A stretch of 9,920 nucleotides of DNA from an uncultured Eubacteriales bacterium (GCA_934444485.1 CAKSCN010000095.1:1-9920); one strand, 5' to 3'; shown: positions 1-7,816, numbered from the stretch's first letter. Made by a program: numbers and translations. Notes: generated by a model from the letters alone, not told the origin.

Positions 1-1599
1 GTCTTCGGACTTTCCGCAACGATAGGCGATATTGACGGCACGTGTAAGTGGTTGAGCGAATGCAACGGTCTTGCGACAAGAAGCCCCGTAACCGAACGCA
101 CACCTCTTCGTGCGTCACTTCTTTTTGAGGCGTTCGACACAAGAGCGGAATGCGAAAGGTGCGTGTACGAGGCGGTAAAGAAAAAGAACAGCCTTGTGTT
201 TGCAAACAGCCGTGACGAAACCGAACGCATAACCTTTGCTCTGCGTGACATTGCAAAAAAGCGTTCCGACAGAGACGATATATACATTCACCACGGAAAC
301 ATTTCGACAGCTCTGCGCAAGGACGCCGAAAGGGCGCTCAAAAGTCCCGACCTTCACAGCGTCGTCTGCGCAACCTCAACTCTCGAGCTTGGTATAGACA
401 TCGGCAGACTCGAACGTGTCGTGTCCCTCGGTTCGCCGAATACCGTGTCCGGCTTTTTGCAGCGTCTCGGACGTTCCGGAAGACGTGACACCGTGCCGGA
501 AATGCTCTCGGTGTTCTGTCTTGAGGACGACACGGACGATACGGACAACGAAAGCGGAGAGCTTTTGCCGTGGGAGCTTTTGCAGGGAATAGCGATAGTC
601 GAGCTTTACAGGCGTGAACGCTTTGTCGAGCCGCCCGAGAGAAAGGCGTACCCTTACAGCCTTTTGTGCCATCAAACGATATCGGTGCTTGCATCGAATC
701 CCGAGGGAATGACCGCCCCCGAGCTTGCAAGAAGTGTGCTGTCTCTTGCGCCGTTTAGAAAAATACCGTCCGAAGACTTCAAGCTTCTGCTCAAAAATCT
801 CGGCAGACACGGCTATATATCGCAGGTTGACGGTGCGAAGCTCATTGTGGGACTTGCGGCGGAAAAGATGATATCCTCGTATAAATTCCTTGCCGTGTTC
901 AAGGACGAGGAAAGCTACACCGTAAAGGACGACAGCGGCAAGGAACTCGGCGTACTCCCCGAGGCGGTAATGCCCGGCGGAAGCTTTGCCCTTGCCGGAC
1001 GTTCGTGGGTCTGCGAAAGACTCGACTCCGAAACGAGGACGATATACGCACGTCTTGTCGGCGGAAAAATGTCGTCGTGCTGGAGAGGAAGCCTTGCCGG
1101 AATAGACACGCACATCGCAAAGTACGTCGCACTCGTTCTCTCGGAGGACGAAATATATCCTTACCTCGGCAAAAGAGCCGCAAGGGTACTCACCGAGGCA
1201 AGGCAAAAGGCGGAGAGCCTCGGCATACCGGAGAATAAGATTATCCGTGTTTCCCCCGAGAATTACCTTTTCCTGCCGTGGATAGGAAGCGTCGGTACGG
1301 CGACACTGAGACGATATATAGGCTACGCCGCAGAGAGTATGCTTCTTTCTGGCGTTTCGCAGGAATCGCCGTATGTGCTGTCGTTTAAGATGCGTGACGC
1401 CGATATTCCCCTTTTCAAGGAGTACCTCAAGAGGTATATATTCACCGATAAGTCGGAAAACTGCAAGCTCGTCGGAAACGGTGAGCATTACCTTATCGAG
1501 AAGTTCGACTCCCTCGTTCCGCAGGAGCTTCTCATGAAGGCGTATGCAGAGGACAGACTCGATATGACCGACGTCGCCGAGCTTGTCAAAACACTTTGA
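1..1599 (+). CDS. Lhr-like DEAD/DEAH-box ATP-dependent helicase, 3' part (5' end outside window)
   Basis: The frame is open from base 1, so this is the last 532 residues of a larger superfamily 2 helicase; the N-terminal ATP-binding lobe with Walker A and the DExH box is missing. The fragment opens with GLSAT (motif III, residues 3-7). The second RecA-like lobe follows: an FANSRDE segment near 67-73, YIHHGNIS at 95-102, motif V STLELGIDIG at 126-135 and motif VI QRLGRSGRR at 154-162, which carries the arginine finger. The STLELGIDIG form and the later FALAGRSW block (a beta-domain near residue 330) are typical of Lhr-type helicases, which unwind RNA:DNA or DNA duplexes with ATP in the cytoplasm. 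The exact role in Clostridia is not established. A TTG at base 52 is in frame but lies after motif III, so it cannot be the true start. rsmA follows after 25 bases, probably in the same operon. Confidence 0.88.
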   Translation, partial: VFGLSATIGDIDGTCKWLSECNGLATRSPVTERTPLRASLLFEAFDTRAECERCVYEAVKKKNSLVFANSRDETERITFALRDIAKKRSDRDDIYIHHGNISTALRKDAERALKSPDLHSVVCATSTLELGIDIGRLERVVSLGSPNTVSGFLQRLGRSGRRDTVPEMLSVFCLEDDTDDTDNESGELLPWELLQGIAIVELYRRERFVEPPERKAYPYSLLCHQTISVLASNPEGMTAPELARSVLSLAPFRKIPSEDFKLLLKNLGRHGYISQVDGAKLIVGLAAEKMISSYKFLAVFKDEESYTVKDDSGKELGVLPEAVMPGGSFALAGRSWVCERLDSETRTIYARLVGGKMSSCWRGSLAGIDTHIAKYVALVLSEDEIYPYLGKRAARVLTEARQKAESLGIPENKIIRVSPENYLFLPWIGSVGTATLRRYIGYAAESMLLSGVSQESPYVLSFKMRDADIPLFKEYLKRYIFTDKSENCKLVGNGEHYLIEKFDSLVPQELLMKAYAEDRLDMTDVAELVKTL

Positions 1600-1624
1600 T
1601 TTCAACCGAAAGGTATACTGATAC

Positions 1625-2500
1625 ATGAACGATAAACAAATCCTCGAGAAACACAATTTCAGCTTCAAGAAGAAATTCGGTCAGAACTTCCTCACCGACT
1701 CCCGCATACCGTCGAGAATAGCGGAAAACTGCACCGACGGCGTGCCGAGTGAGGACGGAATAATCCCTGAGGTGATAGTCGAGGTCGGTCCGGGAGCAGG
1801 CATACTCACAAAGGAGCTTGCACGGCGGTTTAAGAGAGTGACGGCGGTCGAGATAGACGAAAGCCTGATACCGATACTCGGAGAAACTCTCTCGGAGTTT
1901 AACAACGTCACCGTGAGAAACGCCGACATAATGGAGACCGACACGAAGAAACTTGCCGCAGAGCTTTCCGAAAACGGTAAGTACCCCGTCTCGGTCTGCG
2001 CAAATCTTCCGTATTATATAACGACTCCCGTCATAATGAAGCTCATCGAGGAGGGCGCAGGCTTTCGCTTTATCACCGTCATGATACAGAAAGAGGTCGC
2101 ACGCAGGCTCACCGCTCCCGTGGGTTCGGACGAATACGGCGCAATAACGGCGGCGATTTCTCTCTACGGAAACGTGAAGAAGCTTTTTGACGTGTCCGCC
2201 GGCAATTTCAACCCCAAGCCCAAGGTCGATTCGGCGGTCGTGAGGATTTCTCTCGACAATCCCCCGAAATACACCGACGACGAAAGAAAAAAAGCTCTTC
2301 TTCTCATAAAGGCGGCGTTCGGTCAGAGAAGAAAGACTCTCGTCAACTCCCTCTCTTCGGTCATGCCGTCGCTTTCCGTCGAGACAAAAGAGGAGCTTGC
2401 CGAAGCAATATCGAAAACCCTCGGCAAGCCGCAGGACGTTCGGGGCGAAAAACTCTCGGGCGAAGAATACGTAAAACTCGGAAAAGTTTTGGTTAAATGA
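1625..2500 (+). CDS. rsmA: 16S rRNA (adenine(1518)-N(6)/adenine(1519)-N(6))-dimethyltransferase
   Basis: The product (291 aa, full family length) is RsmA/KsgA. It uses S-adenosylmethionine to dimethylate two adjacent adenines in the last helix of 16S rRNA during late small-subunit assembly. Visible family signatures in order: KKFGQNFL (16-23), the SAM-binding loop VEVGPGAGILT (52-62), acidic motif II EIDES (76-80), NADIME (99-104), catalytic motif IV NLPYYITTP (127-135), FNPKPKVDSAVV (195-206) and FGQRRKTLVNSL (232-243). The ATG at 1625 has an AAAGG-like site about 11 bases upstream. The TGA stop partly forms the TGAGG ribosome binding site of the next gene, so translation of the two is probably coupled. 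In Enterobacteria loss of this enzyme gives kasugamycin resistance; that is family knowledge, not shown here. Fifteen of 21 isoleucine codons are ATA, a notable codon habit. Confidence 0.97.
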   Translation: MNDKQILEKHNFSFKKKFGQNFLTDSRIPSRIAENCTDGVPSEDGIIPEVIVEVGPGAGILTKELARRFKRVTAVEIDESLIPILGETLSEFNNVTVRNADIMETDTKKLAAELSENGKYPVSVCANLPYYITTPVIMKLIEEGAGFRFITVMIQKEVARRLTAPVGSDEYGAITAAISLYGNVKKLFDVSAGNFNPKPKVDSAVVRISLDNPPKYTDDERKKALLLIKAAFGQRRKTLVNSLSSVMPSLSVETKEELAEAISKTLGKPQDVRGEKLSGEEYVKLGKVLVK

Positions 2501-2508
2501 GGTAAAAT

Positions 2509-4392
2509 ATGACTGCTTTGACACCGAAAGAGAAAGCTTTCAAATATTTGAAAAACGTGCAGAAGCCGGGACGCTATATAGGCGGCGAACCCGGAAGCAT
2601 AATAAAAGATAAGAAAAATGTAAAGGCAAGCTTCGCATTCTGCTTTCCCGACGCATACGAGATAGGAATGTCGAACCTCGGCATGAAGATTCTGTATTCG
2701 TGCCTCAACAAGAGCGACGATATGTGCTGTGAGAGAGTGTACGCTCCGTGGCCGGATATGGGGAAGCTCATGAAGGAGAAGGATATCCCCCTTTACGCTC
2801 TCGAGAGCGGCGACGCCGTGCGTGACTTTGATTTTGTGGGATTCACCCTGCAATACGAGATGTCGTACACTAACGTCCTCTATATGCTCGACCTTGCCGG
2901 TATTCCGCTTTACGCCGCAGAACGGGGAGACGACGACACATACCCGATAATCATCGGCGGCGGTCCCTGCTCGTATAACCCCGAACCGGTTGCGGATTTC
3001 TTCGACCTTTTCAATATCGGAGAGGGAGAGGAGGCGCTCCCCGAGCTTGTGAACGAGTATATAAAGTACCGTGAGGAATGCGCCGCCGAGGGCAAAACCT
3101 ACAGCAAAAAGGAATTTCTCCGCCGTGCGGCGCACTTAAAGGGCAACTATGTCCCGACGCTCTACGACGTAAGCTACGACGCCGACGGAATACTCACCGC
3201 AGTGACTCCGAAATATCCCGATGTTCCCTCCGTTGTCGAGAAGCGCACCGTCACGGACTTTGAAACGTCCGAGTACCCTTGCGATGCACCTCTGCCTTTT
3301 ATCGAGACGGTTCACGACAGAATTTCACTCGAAACCTCCCGAGGCTGTATCCGAGGCTGCCGTTTCTGTCAGGCGGGGATGATTTACCGTCCGTACCGCC
3401 CGAGAAGTGCCGAGAGACTTTGCGAACAGGGACTCGAATGCTATAAAAAGACGGGCTACGAGGAGCTTTCGCTATTGTCGCTGAGTATAAGCGATTTTCC
3501 CGAGCTTCGAGAGCTTGTTGACGGACTCAAAACCTGGACGGACGAAAAGAAAGTCGGAATATCCCTCCCGTCAATGAGAATAGACAGCTTTGAAGCCGAG
3601 ATAATGGAAAAGGTACAGGGCGTCCGCAAGACGGGACTCACCTTTGCCCCCGAGGCGGGTACGCAGAGACTGAGAGACGTTATCAATAAGAACATCACCG
3701 AAGAGGAAATTCTCGACGGCTGCCGCAGTGCTTTCGCAAAGGGACGCACGAGCGTCAAGCTCTACTTCATGAACGGACTCCCCACCGAGACCGACGAGGA
3801 TATCGTGGGAATTGCAGAACTTAGTCAGAAGATAGTTGACGAGTACTACAAAAACCCCAACAAACCCAAAGGCAAGGGCGTCGAGGTATCGATATCCGTG
3901 TCGTGCCTTGTGCCGAAAGCACATACGCCGTTTCAGTGGGAGCCGCAGGACACAATAGAGGAGCTGCGCCGCAAGCAGAAGCTTCTCGGAGCGTCGATTA
4001 CCACGAGAAAGGTGCGCTACGGCTGGCATGAGGCGAAAGTGTCGAGAATAGAGGCGGTTCTCGCAAGAGGCGACCGCAGACTGTCGGCGGCACTGAAAAG
4101 AGGCTTTGAACTCGGCTTCAAATTCGATGGCTGGGACGAGTATTTCGACTTCGATAAGTGGAACGAGGCGTTCGCCGACGCAGGAATCGACCCGTCGTTC
4201 TACGCAAACAGACGCTTTTCTTTCGATGACGTTCTCCCGTGGTCGCACATAAGCTGCGGAGTTGACCCCGACTTTTTGAAGTCCGAAGCGATAAAGGCGC
4301 ACGCCGCCGTCACAACTCCCGATTGCCGCACAAAATGCTCGAATTGCGGAGTGCTCAAAAAATACGGGTGCGCAATTCATAAAAGTAAGTAA
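2509..4392 (+). CDS. B12-binding-domain-like radical SAM protein, TIGR03960-like family, function unknown
   Basis: A 627-residue protein. Residues about 40-185 resemble the Rossmann-like cobalamin-binding domain found before many radical SAM domains (FPDAYEIGMSNLG at 46-58, the glycine-rich IIIGGGPCSYNPEP at 147-160, and IGEGEEALPEL at 170-180). I see no DxHxxG cobalamin ligand motif, so B12 binding is doubtful. The radical SAM core follows with the CxxxCxxC 4Fe-4S motif CIRGCRFC (C280, C284, C287) and continues through LPSMRIDS and PEAGTQRLRDVINK. The C-terminus holds a second cysteine cluster (C606, C610, C613, C621) that could bind another Fe-S cluster or zinc. The layout matches the family I recall as TIGR03960, whose substrate is unknown. 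That family is often fused to or followed by a DUF2344 (TIGR03936) protein, which is absent here. The start ATG lies 8 bases after rsmA, with TGAGG overlapping its stop. Confidence 0.85.
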   Translation: MTALTPKEKAFKYLKNVQKPGRYIGGEPGSIIKDKKNVKASFAFCFPDAYEIGMSNLGMKILYSCLNKSDDMCCERVYAPWPDMGKLMKEKDIPLYALESGDAVRDFDFVGFTLQYEMSYTNVLYMLDLAGIPLYAAERGDDDTYPIIIGGGPCSYNPEPVADFFDLFNIGEGEEALPELVNEYIKYREECAAEGKTYSKKEFLRRAAHLKGNYVPTLYDVSYDADGILTAVTPKYPDVPSVVEKRTVTDFETSEYPCDAPLPFIETVHDRISLETSRGCIRGCRFCQAGMIYRPYRPRSAERLCEQGLECYKKTGYEELSLLSLSISDFPELRELVDGLKTWTDEKKVGISLPSMRIDSFEAEIMEKVQGVRKTGLTFAPEAGTQRLRDVINKNITEEEILDGCRSAFAKGRTSVKLYFMNGLPTETDEDIVGIAELSQKIVDEYYKNPNKPKGKGVEVSISVSCLVPKAHTPFQWEPQDTIEELRRKQKLLGASITTRKVRYGWHEAKVSRIEAVLARGDRRLSAALKRGFELGFKFDGWDEYFDFDKWNEAFADAGIDPSFYANRRFSFDDVLPWSHISCGVDPDFLKSEAIKAHAAVTTPDCRTKCSNCGVLKKYGCAIHKSK

Positions 4393-4409
4393 AATCCATC
4401 CGTTTTGCC

Positions 4410-4418
4410 GAGGAGGTG
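4410..4418 (+). promoter_or_regulatory. Strong Shine-Dalgarno sequence with no normal start codon at the right spacing
   Basis: GAGGAGGTG is nearly the full complement of the 16S rRNA tail. Eight bases after its AGGAGG core lies ATC (4425), in frame with the penicillin-binding protein. The only nearby conventional starts are poor: GTG 4416 overlaps the site itself, TTG 4421 is out of frame and leads to a short unconvincing peptide, TTG 4437 is 20 bases away, and ATG 4449 is over 30 bases away with only AAGAG just before it. Confidence 0.7.
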
Positions 4419-6503
4419 TTTTGTATCAAACGTTTTTTGAAAAGAGGAATGTCGTCGGTCAGCATATCAAGACCGAGACTTTATGCGCTTGCCGTGCTCG
4501 TCGCGGCGGTCGCAGTCATATACGTCGGCAGACTCATGAATCTTCAGATAGCGTCGCACGACTATTATTCGAGTCTCTCGAATCAGACAATAACAAAGTT
4601 TGAGACGATAGAAACCACCCGAGGCGAAATATACGACTCCGACGGCGCACCTCTTGTGTCGAACGAGATACACTACAACCTCCGACTCAACCGTTCGTAT
4701 CTTCCCTACGGAAGCGAGAACGCCGTGATAATCCGCCTTTTACAGTTCTTCGACAAGCACGGCATCGCCTACGCCGACGGTATGCCCGTGACGACACGTG
4801 AGCCTTTTACCCTCACGTCGAATACAGAGGATAATCGCTCTCTGAGAGTGTTCGTCGATAAAAACTCGTCTGCGTTCGACGAGGATGTCGATATGTTTGC
4901 GGATACGAATATGTACGATTACATTTTCTCACGCTATAAGCTCGACGAGTACAGAGGACGCTACAGCGAGGCACAGCTGAGGCGTGTTGCCGGAATGCGA
5001 TTTGACCTTGAGGTTGCGGACTTCGGAGTCGCAAACCCGTTTACGCTGCTTTCCGATATAGATAACGACGTCCGACTGTCAATTGCCGACATACTCCACG
5101 ATCTTCCCGGCGTCGAAATATCCACCACTGCCGAACGCATATACAACGGCGGTTCTCTTGCCGCTCACGTTCTCGGAAGAATAGGCTCGATAGGCAGGGA
5201 GGAGTGGCCCGAATACAAGGAAAAAGGCTACGCCATGAACGCCAAGGTCGGAAAGACGGGTGCGGAAAATGCGTTTGAAGAGTACCTCCGTGGTATCGAC
5301 GGCGAAAAGAAAACCGAGTATGCCGCCGACGGTGTGACAATACTCCAAAACACCGTTTCAAAGCAGCCCAAAGAGGGATACTCGATAAGACTCACCATAG
5401 ACAGCGATCTGCAAAAGGTCGCAGAACAGTCGCTTGAAAAGGTAATACGCCAGACCGCCGAGGAGGGCGCATTCAAAGCGGAGGTTGACGGTCACGGAGA
5501 TCAGGGCGAGGACGCCGACTCTGGCGCTGTTGTCGTGCTTGACGTAACAAACGGCGCAGTGAAAGCAATGGCAAGCTACCCGTCCTACGACCAGAACTCG
5601 TACCCCGAGATAGTCTCCGACCTCTTGCAGGACGAAACAAGTCCGCTTCTTAACCGTGCAACGCAGGGTATATTCCCTCCCGGTTCGACCTTTAAGCCGC
5701 TGACCGCCGCCGCCGCACTCACCAAGGGTGTCATAACCGCCGACACCGAGATAACCTGTGAGGGCGTGTTCACGGCGTTTGAAGACTATCAGCCGGCTTG
5801 TTGGCTGTGGAACAGCTTCAGAATGACCCACGGTCCGATAAACGTCACAACCGCTCTTGCCGTTTCGTGCAACTATTTCTTCTATCAGATAGGTAAAGAC
5901 ACCGGTATCACCTACCTCGACGAATACGCTCTCGAATACGGCTTCGGAGTCGAAACGGGAATAGAAATAGGCGAGCAGACGGGTGTTCTCGCAGGTCCCG
6001 AGTCGAGAGAGGAAAGAGGCTTCCTTTGGAACCCCGGCGACGTCATTCAGGCGGCTATAGGTCAGTCCGACCACGCATTTACGCCGCTTCAGCTTGCTTC
6101 TTATATGGCTACTCTCGTAAACGGCGGCACGCGCTACAAAACACACCTTCTCCAATCGGTGCATAACTACACAGACGGCAAAAAGGTGTACGAAACCGAA
6201 AAAGAAGTGCTCAATACGGCAGAGCTTAACCCTCTGCACGCAAAAGTAATAAAGGACGGTATGAAACGAGTCGTCGAGGAAAACGGTACGGCGGCCGCTG
6301 TCTTTGAAAATTACCCCTACCCTATAGGCGGAAAAACCGGTACCGCACAGGTAGGAAAGGGAAGTGAAACGGCGGTGTTCGTCGGCTTTGCCCCCTTTGA
6401 CGACCCTCAGATTGCAGTCGCTGTCGTTGTGGAACACGGCCATGCCGGAAACAACGCCTCAAAAATCGCAAAGGACGTATTTACCGCTTACTTTGAATCC
6501 TGA
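4416..6503 (+). CDS. Class B penicillin-binding protein, PBP2/MrdA-type D,D-transpeptidase
   Basis: A membrane-anchored transpeptidase that cross-links peptidoglycan stem peptides outside the membrane; PBP2-type enzymes normally work with RodA in side-wall elongation. Counting from GTG 4416 (695 aa): a short basic N-tail, one membrane segment about 22-42, then the dimerisation domain beginning ETTRGEIYDSDGAPL (66-80). The transpeptidase domain has all three active-site motifs: S424-TFK427 (nucleophile serine), S484-C-N486 and K640-TGTAQ. No PASTA repeats are present, which argues against a SpoVD-type protein. No rodA is adjacent; a DUF3810 gene follows after 14 bases. The true start is unclear: the excellent ribosome binding site GAGGAGGTG (4410-4418) overlaps GTG 4416 and is best spaced for an ATC at 4425. 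Other in-frame options are TTG 4437 and ATG 4449; each keeps the membrane anchor. Confidence 0.93.
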   Translation: MFCIKRFLKRGMSSVSISRPRLYALAVLVAAVAVIYVGRLMNLQIASHDYYSSLSNQTITKFETIETTRGEIYDSDGAPLVSNEIHYNLRLNRSYLPYGSENAVIIRLLQFFDKHGIAYADGMPVTTREPFTLTSNTEDNRSLRVFVDKNSSAFDEDVDMFADTNMYDYIFSRYKLDEYRGRYSEAQLRRVAGMRFDLEVADFGVANPFTLLSDIDNDVRLSIADILHDLPGVEISTTAERIYNGGSLAAHVLGRIGSIGREEWPEYKEKGYAMNAKVGKTGAENAFEEYLRGIDGEKKTEYAADGVTILQNTVSKQPKEGYSIRLTIDSDLQKVAEQSLEKVIRQTAEEGAFKAEVDGHGDQGEDADSGAVVVLDVTNGAVKAMASYPSYDQNSYPEIVSDLLQDETSPLLNRATQGIFPPGSTFKPLTAAAALTKGVITADTEITCEGVFTAFEDYQPACWLWNSFRMTHGPINVTTALAVSCNYFFYQIGKDTGITYLDEYALEYGFGVETGIEIGEQTGVLAGPESREERGFLWNPGDVIQAAIGQSDHAFTPLQLASYMATLVNGGTRYKTHLLQSVHNYTDGKKVYETEKEVLNTAELNPLHAKVIKDGMKRVVEENGTAAAVFENYPYPIGGKTGTAQVGKGSETAVFVGFAPFDDPQIAVAVVVEHGHAGNNASKIAKDVFTAYFES

Positions 6504-6517
6504 GAAAGGAGGAGAAT

Positions 6518-7708
6518 GTGCATATGAATAATGATATTGGCGCATCCGATAAGGACTTGGTCGCCGAAAAGGACACGGCTCCCGAGAATACGGAAGCCGA
6601 GGTGCGTGCCGAAAGGATACATGATGCCGTTCTTCTGTGCTGCGGTGCGGTCTTTCTTTTGGCGTGCGTTGTACTCGGCGTTTGCAGAATGAATAAAGGA
6701 AGTGCATTTTCCGAGTTTATCTGTACGGGAATTTCGGCGGCACTGCGCAAGGCACTTGCTTTCGCGGCGTCGTTCGCACCCTTTTCGATATGCGAAGCGC
6801 TTGCCGTTGCGGCGCTTCTTTACATCATAGTCCGTGCCGTGACCTATGCCGCAAGGCGTGACAAATTCCGCAAAACGCTTTTCTTCAAGAGAGTGACAAG
6901 TGCGGCTCTTGTGATTGCCTCGTGCGTCTATATGTCGTATGCCGTGCTTTTCACACGAAAACCTGTGAACGAATACATAGGACTTGATCGTGAAGAGGTT
7001 TCGGCGGACGATCTCAATCTTGCCTGCGGGTATGTCACAGATAAGCTGAACGGACTCGTGGAAAGACGTGAGGTTTACTTCGACCCGGAGGACTTTTCCG
7101 AAATGCCGTACTCTTTCTCGGAACTCGGCGATAAGGTCAATGCCGCATATGCGTCGCTCACACAAAAGGAAGAGTATTCTTTCCTCACGAAAATGAACGT
7201 CAAGGCGAAGCCTCTTCTCGTGTCGAAGTACATGACCTACACCCACATTTCCGGGGTCTATACTCCCGTGACGGGAGAGGCGAACATAAACCTCAACTAC
7301 CCCGACTATGTTATAGCCTTTACATATGCGCACGAGCTTGCGCACCAGAGAGGCGTCGCACCCGAGGACGAGGCGAATTTCATGGCGTACCTCGTGCTTC
7401 TTGAAAGTGACGACCCCTACCTCAATTATTCCGCTTACAGATATGTCCTCGACTACCTGCAAGGCGCACTTTTCACCGCCGACTACGACCGCTGCGTCGA
7501 GGTGGTGAGAGGTACCGCACCGGAAATTCTGCGTGAGGAGACGGCGTATTCCGCTTTCTTCGACAAATACCGTGACAGCGGAGCGTCAAAGGTGGCGGAC
7601 GTCGTGAACGACACCAACCTCAAGCTCAACGACCAAACCGCCGGCGTCAGAAGCTACGGCCTTGTCACCGACCTTGTCGTCGCACACATAAAGGCGCAGA
7701 CTGAATAA
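6518..7708 (+). CDS. DUF3810 family membrane protein with HELAH zinc-peptidase-like motif
   Basis: Up to 396 residues. After an acidic, probably cytoplasmic tail there are three hydrophobic segments at about 36-56, 83-109 and 127-146, and then a long soluble C-terminal domain with few hydrophobic runs. That domain contains TYAHELAHQRG (269-279), an HExxH zinc-ligand and catalytic motif (H272, E273, H276), followed by APEDEANFMAYL (281-292). The glutamates at 283 and 285 are candidates for the third zinc ligand. This pattern matches the uncharacterised DUF3810 family. A membrane-anchored metallopeptidase is inferred; the substrate is unknown. With three membrane segments and a basic loop after the second (RRDKFRK), the catalytic domain probably faces outward, but this is uncertain. 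The gene follows the penicillin-binding protein by 14 bases with AAAGGAGG at 6505-6512. GTG 6518 (spacing 5) and ATG 6524 (spacing 11) are both plausible starts. Confidence 0.82.
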   Translation: MHMNNDIGASDKDLVAEKDTAPENTEAEVRAERIHDAVLLCCGAVFLLACVVLGVCRMNKGSAFSEFICTGISAALRKALAFAASFAPFSICEALAVAALLYIIVRAVTYAARRDKFRKTLFFKRVTSAALVIASCVYMSYAVLFTRKPVNEYIGLDREEVSADDLNLACGYVTDKLNGLVERREVYFDPEDFSEMPYSFSELGDKVNAAYASLTQKEEYSFLTKMNVKAKPLLVSKYMTYTHISGVYTPVTGEANINLNYPDYVIAFTYAHELAHQRGVAPEDEANFMAYLVLLESDDPYLNYSAYRYVLDYLQGALFTADYDRCVEVVRGTAPEILREETAYSAFFDKYRDSGASKVADVVNDTNLKLNDQTAGVRSYGLVTDLVVAHIKAQTE

Positions 7709-7731
7709 TGCTGCCTTTGAATGATTTACGG

Positions 7732-7755
7732 TAATTGCGGCATATGCCGTGATTA
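7732..7755 (+). terminator. Hairpin after the DUF3810 gene, possible weak terminator
   Basis: Bases 7732-7741 can pair with 7746-7755 over about 10 pairs (two of them G-U) around an ATAT loop. The core CGGCATATGCCG is a perfect 12-base palindrome. It begins 24 bases after the DUF3810 stop and just before the riboswitch, where a terminator for the upstream operon would be expected. The tail after it is TATATCAAAA, not a clean T run, so termination would be inefficient at best. It could instead be a processing or stabilising hairpin, or a DNA-binding site. Confidence 0.35.
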
Positions 7756-7763
7756 TATATCAA

Positions 7764-7806
7764 AAGTGAGTTCGTAACCATCCTCACTTAAAACAAAACT
7801 AAGGAG
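7764..7806 (+). promoter_or_regulatory. preQ1-I riboswitch controlling queT
   Basis: The small preQ1-I aptamer fold is recognisable. Stem P1 is GTGAG (7766-7770) with CTCAC (7783-7787), extendable by two A-T pairs on the outside. A 12-base loop TTCGTAACCATC lies between the arms. The A-rich tail AAAACAAAACTAAGG (7790-7804) is the hallmark that folds back into the P1 groove and pairs with the loop as a pseudoknot. By alignment to the Bacillus subtilis and Thermoanaerobacter aptamers as I recall them, the last loop cytosine (7782) should pair with preQ1. The tail ends in AAGGAG (7801-7806), the ribosome binding site of queT, so ligand binding should hide it. That predicts translational repression of the queuosine-precursor importer when preQ1 is plentiful. 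There is no terminator hairpin after the aptamer. The gene downstream is exactly the expected target, which strongly supports the call. Confidence 0.92.
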
Positions 7807-7816
7807 ATGCAAAAAA

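Noticed and set aside
376..1668. 430-residue open frame on the minus strand, with similar long antisense frames opposite rsmA, the radical SAM, PBP, DUF3810 and murI genes.
   Set aside because: All lie in exact codon register with the sense genes. They exist because the sense genes rarely use TTA, CTA and TCA, whose complements are stops. The proteins show no recognisable domains and no good ribosome binding sites.
4421..4603. 60-codon frame starting at TTG just after the strong ribosome binding site before the penicillin-binding protein.
   Set aside because: Its peptide is an out-of-frame reading of the membrane anchor of the penicillin-binding protein, arginine- and histidine-rich with no family resemblance.
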